Shown here in pieces: positions 31,961 to 41,732 of a DNA stretch of 64,000 nt; position 1 is the stretch's first letter; each line of letters begins with the position of its first letter. A program made the translations under genes and the position numbers. Origin of the DNA: Desulfobacillus sp041396245 (lineage in GTDB: Bacteria; Pseudomonadota; Gammaproteobacteria; Burkholderiales; Rhodocyclaceae). The stretch lies in NCBI GenBank assembly GCA_041396245.1, contig JAWKYW010000005.1, positions 148,919 through 212,918 on the forward strand, written 5' to 3'. The notes under the pieces are model-generated. The model was not told the origin of the DNA, searched no databases, and saw only the letters and a list, made by a program, of their open reading frames with translations.

Positions 31961-33735
31961 TGACCGCCTTCCTCGTCCAGAACTTCGTGCCGCTGCTCTT
32001 CTGCGGCCTGCTCGTCTTCCTGCTCACCGGCTTCCCGGTGGCCTTCTCGCTGGCCGCCACGGGCCTGTTCTTCGGCTTCATCGGCATGGAGCTGGACCTG
32101 TTCCCGCCCAACCTGTTCCAGGCGCTGCCGCTGCGCATCTTCGGCATCATGCAGAACGACACGCTGCTGGCGATCCCCTTCTTCACCTTCATGGGCATCG
32201 TGCTGGAAAAGAGCGGCATGGCCGAGGACCTGCTGGAGACCGTCGGCCAGGTCTTCGGCCCGGTGCGCGGCGGCCTGGCGCTGGCGGTGGTCTTCGTCGG
32301 CGCCCTGCTGGCGGCGACCACCGGCGTGGTGGCGGCGGCGGTGATCTCGATGGGCCTGATCTCGCTGCCGATCATGCTGCGCTACGGCTACCACCGCACC
32401 GTCGCCACCGGCGTCATCACCGCCTCCGGCACCCTGGCCCAGGCCATCCCGCCCTCGCTGGTGCTGATCGTCATGGCCGACCAGCTCGGCCGCTCGGTCG
32501 GCGACATGTATGCCGGCGCGCTGATGCCGGCGCTGCTGCTGGTCGCCCTGTATGCCACCTTCGTCATCGGCGTGGCCATCGTGCGGCCGAAATGGGTGCC
32601 GGCGCTGCCGGCCGAGGCCCGCATCTACAAGGAGCCCAACGGCAGCAGCGGACACCGCTCCCTCGTCCTGCTGCTGGCCATCGCCGCCGCGGCCGGCGTG
32701 ATCTGGTCGCAATTCCACGAAGGCATCATCAATGCCTGGATCGGGCGCGAGGACAAGGCGCCCGCCGACGAGCTGTTCATCCTGTCGATGACGGTTTCCT
32801 CCTTCACCGCCCTCGGCCTGGCCCTGATCAACCACTTCACGAAGCTCGGGCTGCTGTCGAAGCTGTCGGAACGCGTCACCTTCGTCCTGATCCCGCCGCT
32901 GGTGCTGATCTTCCTCGTCCTGGGCACCATCTTCCTCGGCCTGGCCACGCCCACCGAGGGCGGCGCCATGGGCGCGCTGGGCGCCTTCATCATGGCGCTG
33001 GCGCGGCGCAAGCTGTCCTTCGCGCTGCTGCGGCAGGCGCTGGAGAACACCACGCGGCTGTCCTGCTTCGTGATGTTCATCCTGATCGGCTCGACGGTGT
33101 TCTCCTTCACCTTCAACGCCGCCGACGGCCACGTCTGGGTGGAGCACCTGTTCGACAAGCTGCCGGGCGGCCAGCTCGGCTTCATCCTCTTCGTCACCGG
33201 CCTGGTGTTCGTGCTCGGCATGTTCATCGACTTCTTCGAGATCGCCTTCATCGTCGTGCCGCTGCTGGCGCCGGTGGCGGAGAAGATGGGCATCGACCTG
33301 ATCTGGTTCGGCGTCATCATCGCCATCAACCTGCAGACGTCCTTCCTGACGCCGCCCTTCGGCTTCGCCCTGTTCTACCTGCGCAGCGTCGCCGCCCGCA
33401 CGGACTACAACGACCGCGTCACCGGCGCCCGCATCCCGGCCGTCACCACGATGCAGATCTACAAGGGCGCCATCGCCTTCATCTTCATCCAGGTCTTCAT
33501 GATTGCAGTTGTGATCGCCTATCCGAATCTGGTCATCGGCGGCCTCGACAGGGGGCCGGCGGTGAATGTCGACGAGATCAAGCTGGAGATGCCGGTCGAC
33601 CCGGATGCGGAGGCCAAGGCTCTGGAGGAGGAAGGGGTCAGGACCGGCAGCCCGGAGGCCGAGACAGTGGACGGTGAGGAAGAAGCCGACGACCCGACCA
33701 GGGCACTGCTCGAATCCATGAAAAAAGGGCAATAG
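31960..33735 (+). CDS. dctM: TRAP transporter large permease (DctM)
   Basis: 591-aa polytopic membrane protein of the ion-coupled TRAP family. Family motifs: 'GFPVAFSLAATGLFFGFIG', 'AAVISMGLISLPIMLRYGYHRTVATGVITASGTLAQAIPPSLVLIVMADQ' and 'INLQTSFLTPPFGFALFYLRSVA'. At 591 residues it is longer than typical DctM (about 430), with a central insert (about residues 220-290) and an acidic C-terminal tail, as in the large-permease subgroup annotated for mannitol/chloroaromatic uptake. Confidence 0.94.
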   Translation: MTAFLVQNFVPLLFCGLLVFLLTGFPVAFSLAATGLFFGFIGMELDLFPPNLFQALPLRIFGIMQNDTLLAIPFFTFMGIVLEKSGMAEDLLETVGQVFGPVRGGLALAVVFVGALLAATTGVVAAAVISMGLISLPIMLRYGYHRTVATGVITASGTLAQAIPPSLVLIVMADQLGRSVGDMYAGALMPALLLVALYATFVIGVAIVRPKWVPALPAEARIYKEPNGSSGHRSLVLLLAIAAAAGVIWSQFHEGIINAWIGREDKAPADELFILSMTVSSFTALGLALINHFTKLGLLSKLSERVTFVLIPPLVLIFLVLGTIFLGLATPTEGGAMGALGAFIMALARRKLSFALLRQALENTTRLSCFVMFILIGSTVFSFTFNAADGHVWVEHLFDKLPGGQLGFILFVTGLVFVLGMFIDFFEIAFIVVPLLAPVAEKMGIDLIWFGVIIAINLQTSFLTPPFGFALFYLRSVAARTDYNDRVTGARIPAVTTMQIYKGAIAFIFIQVFMIAVVIAYPNLVIGGLDRGPAVNVDEIKLEMPVDPDAEAKALEEEGVRTGSPEAETVDGEEEADDPTRALLESMKKGQ

Positions 33736-33770
33736 CACTCCGGCCCCCTCCCATCCTCCCGCTTCGACCG

Positions 33771-33794
33771 AAAGTCAGCCCCGGCAGGACGGCG
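33771..33794 (+). repeat. Dispersed 24-bp repeat, copy 5
   Basis: AAAGTCAG, CCCCGGCAGGA, CGGCG in the dctM-dctP convergent spacer, 20 bp before the shared terminator. Confidence 0.8.
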
Positions 33795-33813
33795 CCGCCC
33801 GGCTGCCGGGCGT

Positions 33814-33841
33814 AAAAAAACCCGCCTCGCGGCGGGTTTTT
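33814..33841. terminator. Bidirectional rho-independent terminator, dctM/dctP
   Basis: A7 - CCCGCC - TCGC - GGCGGG - T5: a perfect 6-bp GC stem with tetraloop flanked by A and T tracts, so it can end transcripts from both convergent sides. Confidence 0.9.
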
Positions 33842-33860
33842 CGTTGACGTGCCGTACGGC

Positions 33861-34958
<1,098 letters not shown>

Positions 34959-35107
34959 TTGAAAAAGTCTCCTCTAGAGGTTCTTCTTTGCCGTTGTGCG
35001 GCGGAATGTTCAATCCCCCTTGTCCGGGGATCGCCGGGAGATACTACACCAGGCGGGCGCGAATGATCACACCGCCGGCAGTGGGGAAAACCCTTACATG
35101 AACGGCA
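34959..35107 (-). promoter_or_regulatory. dctP upstream region
   Basis: 149-bp gap between pmbA and dctP. A strong GAGGAG ribosome site lies 11 bp before the dctP ATG. I find no convincing promoter hexamers or operator. Confidence 0.3.
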
Positions 35108-36451
35108 TCAGGCCCCGGCCACGGTCATGCGCTCGATCAGGATCGAGCCGGTCTGCTTGGAACCGCGCACCAGCACGTCGCTGCCGACGGCGACGATGCC
35201 GCGCAGCATGTCCTTGAGGTTGCCGGCGATGGTGATCTCCTGCACGGGATGGCCGATCTCGCCGTTTTCCACCCAGTAGCCGGAGGCGCCGCGCGAATAA
35301 TCGCCGGTGACGTAGTTCACGCCCTGGCCCAGCACCTCGGTGACGAGCAGGCCGCGGCCCATCAGGGCGGCGAGGCCGACGAGGTCGCGCCTGCCCGGCC
35401 GCACGATCAGGTTGTGGCTGCCGCCGGCGTTGCCGGTGCTGCGCATGCCCAGCTTGCGCGCCGAATAGGTGGACAGGAAATAGCCCTTGAGGACGCCGGC
35501 CTCGACCACCTCGCGATCCTGCGTGGCCACGCCGTCGTCGTCGAAGGGGCTGCTCCCCAGGGCACGCGGCAGGTGCGGCCGCTCGCTGATGTGCACCTGG
35601 GGCGAGAAGACCTGGGTGCCGAGGCTGTCGAGCAGGAAGGAGGATTTGCGGTAGAGGCTGCCGCCCGAGGCGGCATAGACGAAATTGCCGATCAGCGAGG
35701 CGGCCAGCGGCGCTTCGAACAGCACCGGCACCTCGCAGGTGGCGATCTTGCGCGCGCCCAGGCGCGAAAGGGCGCGGCGCGCCGCGTATTCGCCGATGGT
35801 CTCCGCTTCGGCCAGCGCGGCGGCGTCGCGATGGCTGCTGTACCAGTCGTCGCGCTGCATGGCGTCGCCCTCGCCGGCGATGACCGAGCAGGACAGGTAG
35901 TGGCGCGAGGAGGGGTAGCCGCCCATGAAGCCGAGGCTGTTGGCGGAAACGAAGTGCGACTGCTGGCAGGAGACGCTGGCGCCCTCCGAGTTTTTCACCA
36001 GCGGGCTGACGGCGAAGGCCGCCGCCTCGCAGCGCCGGGCCAGGTCGATGGCGTCCTCCACCGGTGGATTCCAGGGGTGGTACAGGTCGAGGTCCATTTC
36101 GCCGCGCGCCAGCAGTTCGGCCTCCGGCAGGCCGGCGGCCTCGTCCGGGGCGGTGAAGCGCGCGATGGACAGCGCCGCATCGACCGTCGCCTGCAGGGCG
36201 GCGCGCGAGAAATCCGAGGTCGAGGCGTAGCCGCGCCGCTGGCCGAGGTACACCGTGACGCCGACGCCCTTGTCGCGGTTGTATTCGATGGTCTCGACGG
36301 TGCCCAGGCGCACTGTCACGGACTGGCCAAACCCCTCCGAGACGTCCGCCTCGCAGGCGTCGGCGCCGCACGCGCGGGCATGGTCGAGTATGTCCTGCGC
36401 CATCTGGCGCAGCGTGTCCTGCGGGAAGCTGAAATCGGGAGAAGACATCAC
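35108..36451 (-). CDS. pmbA: Metalloprotease PmbA/TldE
   Basis: 447-aa subunit of the TldD/TldE (PmbA) protease that degrades CcdA and matures microcins and other peptides. Family signatures: 'VTVRLGTVETIEYNRDKGVGVTVYLGQRRGYASTSDFS', 'RALGSSPFDDDGVATQDREVVEAGVLKGYFLSTYSARKLGMRSTGNAGG' and 'GVNYVTGDYSRGASGYWVENGEI'. As in other PmbA proteins the zinc site belongs to the partner TldD, not seen here. Divergent from darP across 35 bp. Confidence 0.95.
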   Translation of the reverse strand: MMSSPDFSFPQDTLRQMAQDILDHARACGADACEADVSEGFGQSVTVRLGTVETIEYNRDKGVGVTVYLGQRRGYASTSDFSRAALQATVDAALSIARFTAPDEAAGLPEAELLARGEMDLDLYHPWNPPVEDAIDLARRCEAAAFAVSPLVKNSEGASVSCQQSHFVSANSLGFMGGYPSSRHYLSCSVIAGEGDAMQRDDWYSSHRDAAALAEAETIGEYAARRALSRLGARKIATCEVPVLFEAPLAASLIGNFVYAASGGSLYRKSSFLLDSLGTQVFSPQVHISERPHLPRALGSSPFDDDGVATQDREVVEAGVLKGYFLSTYSARKLGMRSTGNAGGSHNLIVRPGRRDLVGLAALMGRGLLVTEVLGQGVNYVTGDYSRGASGYWVENGEIGHPVQEITIAGNLKDMLRGIVAVGSDVLVRGSKQTGSILIERMTVAGA

Positions 36452-36486
36452 GGAAGGGGAAGAGGCAAAGATATAATCATACCAAC

Positions 36487-37011
36487 ATGAGGAATCTGGA
36501 AGACCTGGACAGCCTGAACAACCCCGACGCGCCGGATCGCCCCAGCAAGTCGCAGAAAAAGCGCGACATGCATGCCCTGCAGGAAATGGGGGCGGCGCTG
36601 GTCGCGCTCCCGCCGGAGCGGCTCGGCCGCATCGAAATGCCGGAGAGCCTGCGCGGCGCCATTCGCGAGGCGCAGCGGCTGACCCGTCACGAGGCGCGCC
36701 GCCGCCAGATGCAATACATCGGGCGCCTGATGCGGGACGTCGATCCGGCGCCGATCCGCGAAGCGCTGGATGTCGTCAATGGCAGCTCCGCCGCCGAGAC
36801 GGCCCGCCAGCACCGCCTGGAGCGCCTGCGCGAGCGGCTGCTGGAGGATGAAACGGTATTGACGGAAATCGGCGCGGCGCACCCCGGTGCCGACATCACG
36901 CGCCTGCGGCAGTTGCGCCGCAACGCGCTGAAGGATCGCGCCGAAGGACGCCCGCCGCGCGCCTACCGCGAACTGTTCCGCCTGCTGCGGGAGCTGGACC
37001 ATGACCGATGA
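36487..37011 (+). CDS. darP: Ribosome-associated protein DarP (YjgA, DUF615)
   Basis: 174-aa highly charged helical protein that acts in late 50S subunit assembly. DUF615 features: 'PSKSQKKRDMHALQEMGAALVALP', 'REAQRLTRHEARRRQMQYIGRLMRDVD' and 'ITRLRQLRRNALKDRAEGRPPRAYRELFRLLREL'. The pmbA-darP divergent pair is widespread in beta- and gammaproteobacteria. The stop overlaps mog by 11 bp. Confidence 0.95.
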   Translation: MRNLEDLDSLNNPDAPDRPSKSQKKRDMHALQEMGAALVALPPERLGRIEMPESLRGAIREAQRLTRHEARRRQMQYIGRLMRDVDPAPIREALDVVNGSSAAETARQHRLERLRERLLEDETVLTEIGAAHPGADITRLRQLRRNALKDRAEGRPPRAYRELFRLLRELDHDR

Positions 37012-37549
37012 ACTGCTGATCGGCCTGGTGTCGATCTCCGACCGCGCCGCCGGCGGGGTCTATGAGGACCGCGGCATCCCCGCCCTGCGCGAGTGGTTCG
37101 GCGCGGCGCTGGCCTCGCCCTGGCGCATGGAAAACCGGCTCATCCCGGATGAGCAGCCGCTGATCGAAGCCACCCTGATCGAACTGGCCGACCGCGTCGG
37201 CTGCCACCTCGTCATGACCACCGGCGGCACCGGCCCGGCGCCGCGCGACGTGACGCCGGAAGCGACACTGGCGGTGGCGCACAAGGTACTGCCCGGATTC
37301 GGCGAGCAGATGCGGCAGGTCAGCCTGAAGTACGTGCCCACCGCCATCCTCTCGCGCCAGGCCGGCGTGGTGCGGGGGACAACGCTGATCCTCAACCTGC
37401 CCGGCCAGCCCAAGGCGATCAAGGAAACGCTGGACGGGATCTTCGCTGCCGTGCCCTACTGCATCGACCTCATCGGCGGACCCTACATCGAAACGAACGA
37501 GGCGGTGATCCAGGCCTTCCGGCCGAAGTCGGCGATACGGCAGAAGTAG
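37001..37549 (+). CDS. mog: Molybdopterin adenylyltransferase Mog
   Basis: 182-aa MogA family enzyme that adenylates molybdopterin before molybdate insertion. 'LLIGLVSISDRAAGGVYEDRGIPAL', 'MTTGGTGPAPRDVTPEAT' (MPT-binding TTGGTG) and 'RGTTLILNLPGQPKAIKETL' are intact. Starts inside darP, so it is translationally coupled. Confidence 0.95.
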   Translation: MTDELLIGLVSISDRAAGGVYEDRGIPALREWFGAALASPWRMENRLIPDEQPLIEATLIELADRVGCHLVMTTGGTGPAPRDVTPEATLAVAHKVLPGFGEQMRQVSLKYVPTAILSRQAGVVRGTTLILNLPGQPKAIKETLDGIFAAVPYCIDLIGGPYIETNEAVIQAFRPKSAIRQK

Positions 37550-37564
37550 CGGCAAGACAGTGGC

Positions 37565-37713
37565 GAGCAGGCGCCAGCCTGCGAATACCTGTCACCCCCA
37601 TCCGCGGGAAGGGGCCCGGGGGGGCTTTCACAAATTCAGCGGGGGAGCAGGCGCCAGCCTGCGAACCACCGTCACCCCCTTCCGCGGGAAGGGGGCCGGG
37701 GGGAAGGCTTTCA
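37565..37713. repeat. Two 65-69 bp direct repeats, 80-bp period, each with a G/C palindrome
   Basis: GAGCAGGCGCCAGCCTGCGAA begins at 37565 and again at 37645, exactly 80 bp apart; each is followed by (C)ACCGTCACCCCC(A/T)TCCGCGGGAAGGGG and ends at GGCTTTCA. Copy 2 ends on the stop codon of the PilZ-like gene. Each copy holds two hairpins (GCAGGCGCCAGCCTGC and CCCCTTCCGCGGGAAGGGG). It fills the gap between convergent mog and the PilZ-like gene and may serve as transcript-end structure. Confidence 0.8.
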
Positions 37714-39195
37714 ATTGGGCGGCGCGACCCGGTAGAGGCCGAGATCGAAGTCCACCCCCGTCTCAAGCTGCTCGACCGGATCGAGGCGGGCCGAGCGGCC
37801 CTGCCAGGCGAACACCAGGGGAATCGCCGGCTCGTAGGCGGCGCCCGGCAGGATCACGCGCACGGTGTCGCCGCTGTGCAGGCTGTCGAGCAGGATGGCG
37901 TTGCAGTCCATGCCGCCGAGGTCGCAGGCGACGGCCTGCGGCGATTTCGACAAGGTCTCGATGCCGACCGATCCCTGCGTCGGGGTTTCGCGGCTGAAGC
38001 GGCGGATGACGCCGACCAGCCAGTTGCTGCCGCCTTCCGGCTGCATGCCGAGCAAGGCGCCGATGCGCACCCAGTCCGAGGCCGCGAGCGGCACCTGCGC
38101 CCCCATGCCGCCGAGGCTGACATCGTCGACGACCCAGGCTTCGCTTTCTTCGCCGCCCCGGCCCGACAGACGGGCATGGATGGTGTCCAGGCCGTTCACG
38201 ACGGTCAGCCGCGACTTGACGCGATGGCGGTCGTGCGAGCGCATCGGCGGCTTCGGCGCCCAGTACATGGCCAGATGCCTGATGACCGGCAGCACGGTCC
38301 GCGCCGAATACTGGGCGCCCAGGTTCACTTCCGCCGGCACCTCGCCGCGCTCCACCTGGCGCAGCAGGTCCTGCAGCCGGGCCAGGGCGGGGCCGGCGCT
38401 GAAAAAGCGCAGACCGGGCGCCACCTGCGGCAGGACGGCCAGCCGCCGGGGCGGGGCCGGCTTGTCGGCATCCACCCAATACACGTTGTCGGGACGCGCC
38501 TCGGCGGTAAACACGAAAGACGGCAGGAAGTGGGCGATGAGGCGCTCGGCGATCTCGATTTCCAGCGGCAGCAGGCTGTCCATGCTGGAAGCCTGGAACG
38601 CCAGCGCTTTCAGGTATTCCTGCTCCACCGTGCTCTCGCCCGGGACGTTCGGGTAGGGCGTCACCGGCTGGCGCGAAAAGCGGCCCTGGTCGGCGAATAG
38701 GTAGGCACGGCCCATGCGCTGCCACAGCTCGGCATTCACCGGGCCGTAGCGGAACTGGTCCCATTTCAGCTGCGCCGAGTAAGCGCGCAGCATGCGGACG
38801 ACCAGCAGGGGCAGGTCGGACTTGATCGCCTCGCCGCCCTTTTCCTGCCGCGCATGGCGGTCCAGGCACGTGTCGTAGGCCGCGGCGAGTTGCGCCCAGA
38901 AGTCGTGGTTCGCCTGCCACAGCTTGTATTCCTGCTGGCGACCGAGCCGCGGCGAGGCCAGGTAGTCGCGGGCCAGCTTGCGCGCATGCGTCTGGGCCGC
39001 CTCGTCGAGCTGGGAAACCAGGGCGAGGCGATCGGACAGCTTGAGGATTTCGTCGCCGGCGACCGATTCCAGCCAGCCGGAAACCTCGTCGAGGGCCGGC
39101 GCGGCCTCGCGCGCGGCCAGTTCATCGAAGACGCGCCTGGCCTCTTTGGCGTCGGCAAGCGGGTGGCCGGATTTCGCGGAAAACAGTCCGAGCAT
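37711..39195 (-). CDS. Large protein with degenerate C-terminal PilZ-like domain
   Basis: 494 aa from the first ATG (39195; a GTG at 39249 is also open). No signal or membrane segments. The N-terminal 330 residues are mostly helical and not recognised. The C-terminal part has RVKSR (RxxxR) then 'VVDDVSLGGMGAQVP' (DxSxxG), which is the PilZ c-di-GMP-binding arrangement, with a beta barrel after it. I infer a c-di-GMP effector of the large beta-proteobacterial PilZ-like type. It could work with the c-di-GMP-binding MshE encoded in this window, but that link is only contextual. Confidence 0.7.
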   Translation of the reverse strand: MLGLFSAKSGHPLADAKEARRVFDELAAREAAPALDEVSGWLESVAGDEILKLSDRLALVSQLDEAAQTHARKLARDYLASPRLGRQQEYKLWQANHDFWAQLAAAYDTCLDRHARQEKGGEAIKSDLPLLVVRMLRAYSAQLKWDQFRYGPVNAELWQRMGRAYLFADQGRFSRQPVTPYPNVPGESTVEQEYLKALAFQASSMDSLLPLEIEIAERLIAHFLPSFVFTAEARPDNVYWVDADKPAPPRRLAVLPQVAPGLRFFSAGPALARLQDLLRQVERGEVPAEVNLGAQYSARTVLPVIRHLAMYWAPKPPMRSHDRHRVKSRLTVVNGLDTIHARLSGRGGEESEAWVVDDVSLGGMGAQVPLAASDWVRIGALLGMQPEGGSNWLVGVIRRFSRETPTQGSVGIETLSKSPQAVACDLGGMDCNAILLDSLHSGDTVRVILPGAAYEPAIPLVFAWQGRSARLDPVEQLETGVDFDLGLYRVAPPN

Positions 39196-39364
39196 GATGG
39201 TCGTGTGTGTCTGTAAGCGGCCTGCCGGAATTTCCCGGAAAGATTTCACGGAATTCCGGGGGAATGCGCCGACGCGAACGCCGCCAGGCCCGCGCGCGCC
39301 TTGCTCGGAGCATAGCGCAAGCCTGCCGCAAAGTCATCCGCGGCCCACCCTCGCCCGCCTCGAC

Positions 39365-40882
39365 TTACCGGCGCGGCGCGGTCGAAGCGGCATGCGCCGC
39401 CAGCCACTGCTCGACGAACTCCACCCCCCAGGCGACGCCGAAGCCGGTGAGGTCGGTGCCCACCGCGCCCAGCCCGCCGCTGCAGCTCGAGGCCGACAGG
39501 TCCATGTGCACCCAGGCCAGGTCGTTGGTGAAGCGCCTGAGGAAGCGCGCGGCGAGGATGTGGTCGGCCTCGCCGTCGAGGGCGCACTGCCTGACGTCGG
39601 CCACCTTGCTTTCCAGCCCCGCCTCGTAATCGGCATCGAACGGAAAGACGCAGACGCGCTCGCCGCTCGCCACGCCCGCCGCGACGGCCAGGTGCGCCAG
39701 CTCGGAGGACGTGGCGAAGACGCCGGAATAGCGGCTGCCCAGCGCATAGCCCATGCTGCCGGTGAGCGTGGCGAAATCGATGACCAGGTCCGGACGGGGC
39801 GCGGCCTTGCCGCGGCCGGCCTTGCGCGTGGCCAGCGCCAGCGTGTCGGCCAGCACCATGCGGCCTTCCGCATCGGTGTGCACCACCTCGATGGTGGTGC
39901 CATCGAGCGCCGTGACGATGTCGTTCTGCTTGTAGGCCTCCGGCGAGAGGTGGTTCTGCGCGATCGGCAGCCAGGCATCGATGGCCAGCGGCATGTTGCG
40001 CTCGATCAGCGCCTGCATCAGGCCGAGCGCGACGGCCGAACCGTTCATGTCCTCGTGCATGCCGGCCATGTACTTCGCCGGCTTGAGGTTGTGGCCGCCG
40101 GTGTCGAAGCAGATGCCCTTGCCGACCAGGGCCAGCCGGCCCTGCGGCTGCTTCGGCCGCCAGGACAGATGCACGATGGCGGCATCCTCCGGCACGCTGC
40201 CCTGGGCCACGGCGACGAAGGCGCCGGCGCCGATGCGGCGCAGGCGGCGCATGTCGAATTCCTCGAATTGCCATTTCCGGCCGTGCGCCATCTTGCGCAG
40301 GCGCTGGCGATAGGCGGCCGGCGTCAGTTCGTTGGGCGGCAGGGCGGTCAGGCTGCGGGCAAGGGTGTTGGCCTCGGCCACGGCGGCGATCTCGGCAAAG
40401 CCGGCGGCGTCGCGCGCGCCGTAGAGGTGGATCTTCGCCAGAGGCCGCGGCACCGGCTTCTTGCGGCGCGTCGGCAGGCGTTCGCCGTTCAGCCAGGCCA
40501 CGTAGAGCGCCTCGCGGGCGTTCTCGCGCCGCGCCTCGGCGCTGCCGAACAGCGCCAGCACCAGTTCGCGCGGCTGCTCCTCGATGAGCGGCGCCATGGC
40601 CTTGCGCAGGACACTCTGCCGCTCGAAAGCGCTTTTCGAGCCGTCCAGCATGACGAAGCTCGCCAGCCCGCCGCCGCCCAGCGCGACGGTGACCGGCGTC
40701 CTGGCCAGCGCCTCGGCCTTCATGTCGCGGCGCTTCAGGACGGCGCGCAGCCGCTCGAGGGCCGGCACGTCGCGCAGGCCGTCGAGTTTTTTGGCAAAAG
40801 GCAGCACCAGCACGGCATGGCTCGCCTGTTCGAGGGCCTGGGCGCCGAGCGGCGCGGCGGTCTGGGTCAGTTTGGCCGGCAT
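39365..40882 (-). CDS. M17 family leucyl aminopeptidase
   Basis: 505-aa dinuclear-metal aminopeptidase. Core motifs: GKGICFDTGGHNLKP (metal-binding Lys and Asp, then catalytic Lys), MHEDMNGSA (metal Asp), HTDAEGRMVLAD (metal Asp and Glu, catalytic Arg). The last motif is usually NTDAEGR; the Asn-to-His change and CFDTGGHN in place of TFDSGGIS mark a divergent subgroup. All metal ligands are kept, so activity is likely. Divergent from thyA across 51 bp. Confidence 0.88.
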   Translation of the reverse strand: MPAKLTQTAAPLGAQALEQASHAVLVLPFAKKLDGLRDVPALERLRAVLKRRDMKAEALARTPVTVALGGGGLASFVMLDGSKSAFERQSVLRKAMAPLIEEQPRELVLALFGSAEARRENAREALYVAWLNGERLPTRRKKPVPRPLAKIHLYGARDAAGFAEIAAVAEANTLARSLTALPPNELTPAAYRQRLRKMAHGRKWQFEEFDMRRLRRIGAGAFVAVAQGSVPEDAAIVHLSWRPKQPQGRLALVGKGICFDTGGHNLKPAKYMAGMHEDMNGSAVALGLMQALIERNMPLAIDAWLPIAQNHLSPEAYKQNDIVTALDGTTIEVVHTDAEGRMVLADTLALATRKAGRGKAAPRPDLVIDFATLTGSMGYALGSRYSGVFATSSELAHLAVAAGVASGERVCVFPFDADYEAGLESKVADVRQCALDGEADHILAARFLRRFTNDLAWVHMDLSASSCSGGLGAVGTDLTGFGVAWGVEFVEQWLAAHAASTAPRR

Positions 40883-40933
40883 GTTCTCTTCCTATAGAAT
40901 CATCGCGATTATAGCCTTCCGATCCAGCCCCTC

Positions 40934-41728
40934 ATGCAGCCCTATCTCGACCTGATGCGCCATGTGCTCGAACACGGGCATCCGAAAGGCGACCGCACCG
41001 GCACCGGCACGCTGTCCGTCTTCGGCTGGCAGATGCGCTTCGACCTGGCGCGGGGTTTTCCGCTGCTCACCACCAAGAAACTGCACACCAAATCCATCAT
41101 CCACGAACTGCTCTGGTTCCTGCAGGGCGACACCAACATCCGCTACCTCAAGGAACACGGCGTCTCCATCTGGGACGACTGGGCCGACGCCAACGGCGAC
41201 CTCGGCCCGGTGTACGGCTACCAGTGGCGCTCCTGGCAGGCGCCGGACGGCCGCGTCATCGACCAGATCGCGCAACTGCTCGATGGCCTGAAGCACAACC
41301 CGGACTCGCGCCGCCACATCGTCAGCGCCTGGAACCCGGCCGACATCGAGCGCATGAAGCTGCCGCCCTGCCACGCCCTGTTCCAGTTCTACGTCAATGA
41401 CGGCAAGCTGTCGTGCCAGCTCTACCAGAGGAGCGCCGACATCTTCCTCGGCGTGCCCTTCAACATCGCCTCCTACGCCCTGCTCACGCTGATGGTCGCC
41501 CAGGTCTGCGGCTACCGGCCCGGCGAGTTCGTGCACACCCTCGGCGACGCCCACCTCTACGCCAACCACCTCGAGCAGGCGCGCCTGCAGCTCGCGCGCG
41601 CACCGCGGCCGCTGCCGACCCTGCGCCTCGCTCCCGACGTGACCGACCTCTTCGCCTTCCGCTTCGAGGACTTCACCCTGGAAGGCTACGACCCGCACCC
41701 GCACATCGCCGCGCCGGTGGCCGTGTGA
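40934..41728 (+). CDS. thyA: Thymidylate synthase
   Basis: 264 aa, the same length as E. coli ThyA. Methylates dUMP using 5,10-methylene-THF. Catalytic Cys in 'LPPCHALFQFYV' (about residue 146), 'YQRSADIFLGVPFNIASYALL' and 'GDAHLYANH' are intact. The product dihydrofolate is recycled by FolA (58388). glk follows after only 4 bp, an unusual pairing. Confidence 0.97.
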   Translation: MQPYLDLMRHVLEHGHPKGDRTGTGTLSVFGWQMRFDLARGFPLLTTKKLHTKSIIHELLWFLQGDTNIRYLKEHGVSIWDDWADANGDLGPVYGYQWRSWQAPDGRVIDQIAQLLDGLKHNPDSRRHIVSAWNPADIERMKLPPCHALFQFYVNDGKLSCQLYQRSADIFLGVPFNIASYALLTLMVAQVCGYRPGEFVHTLGDAHLYANHLEQARLQLARAPRPLPTLRLAPDVTDLFAFRFEDFTLEGYDPHPHIAAPVAV

Positions 41729-41732
41729 CGCC

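Noticed and set aside
37565..37713. CRISPR array
   Set aside because: Only two long repeats with palindromes and one short spacer; no cas genes in the window.
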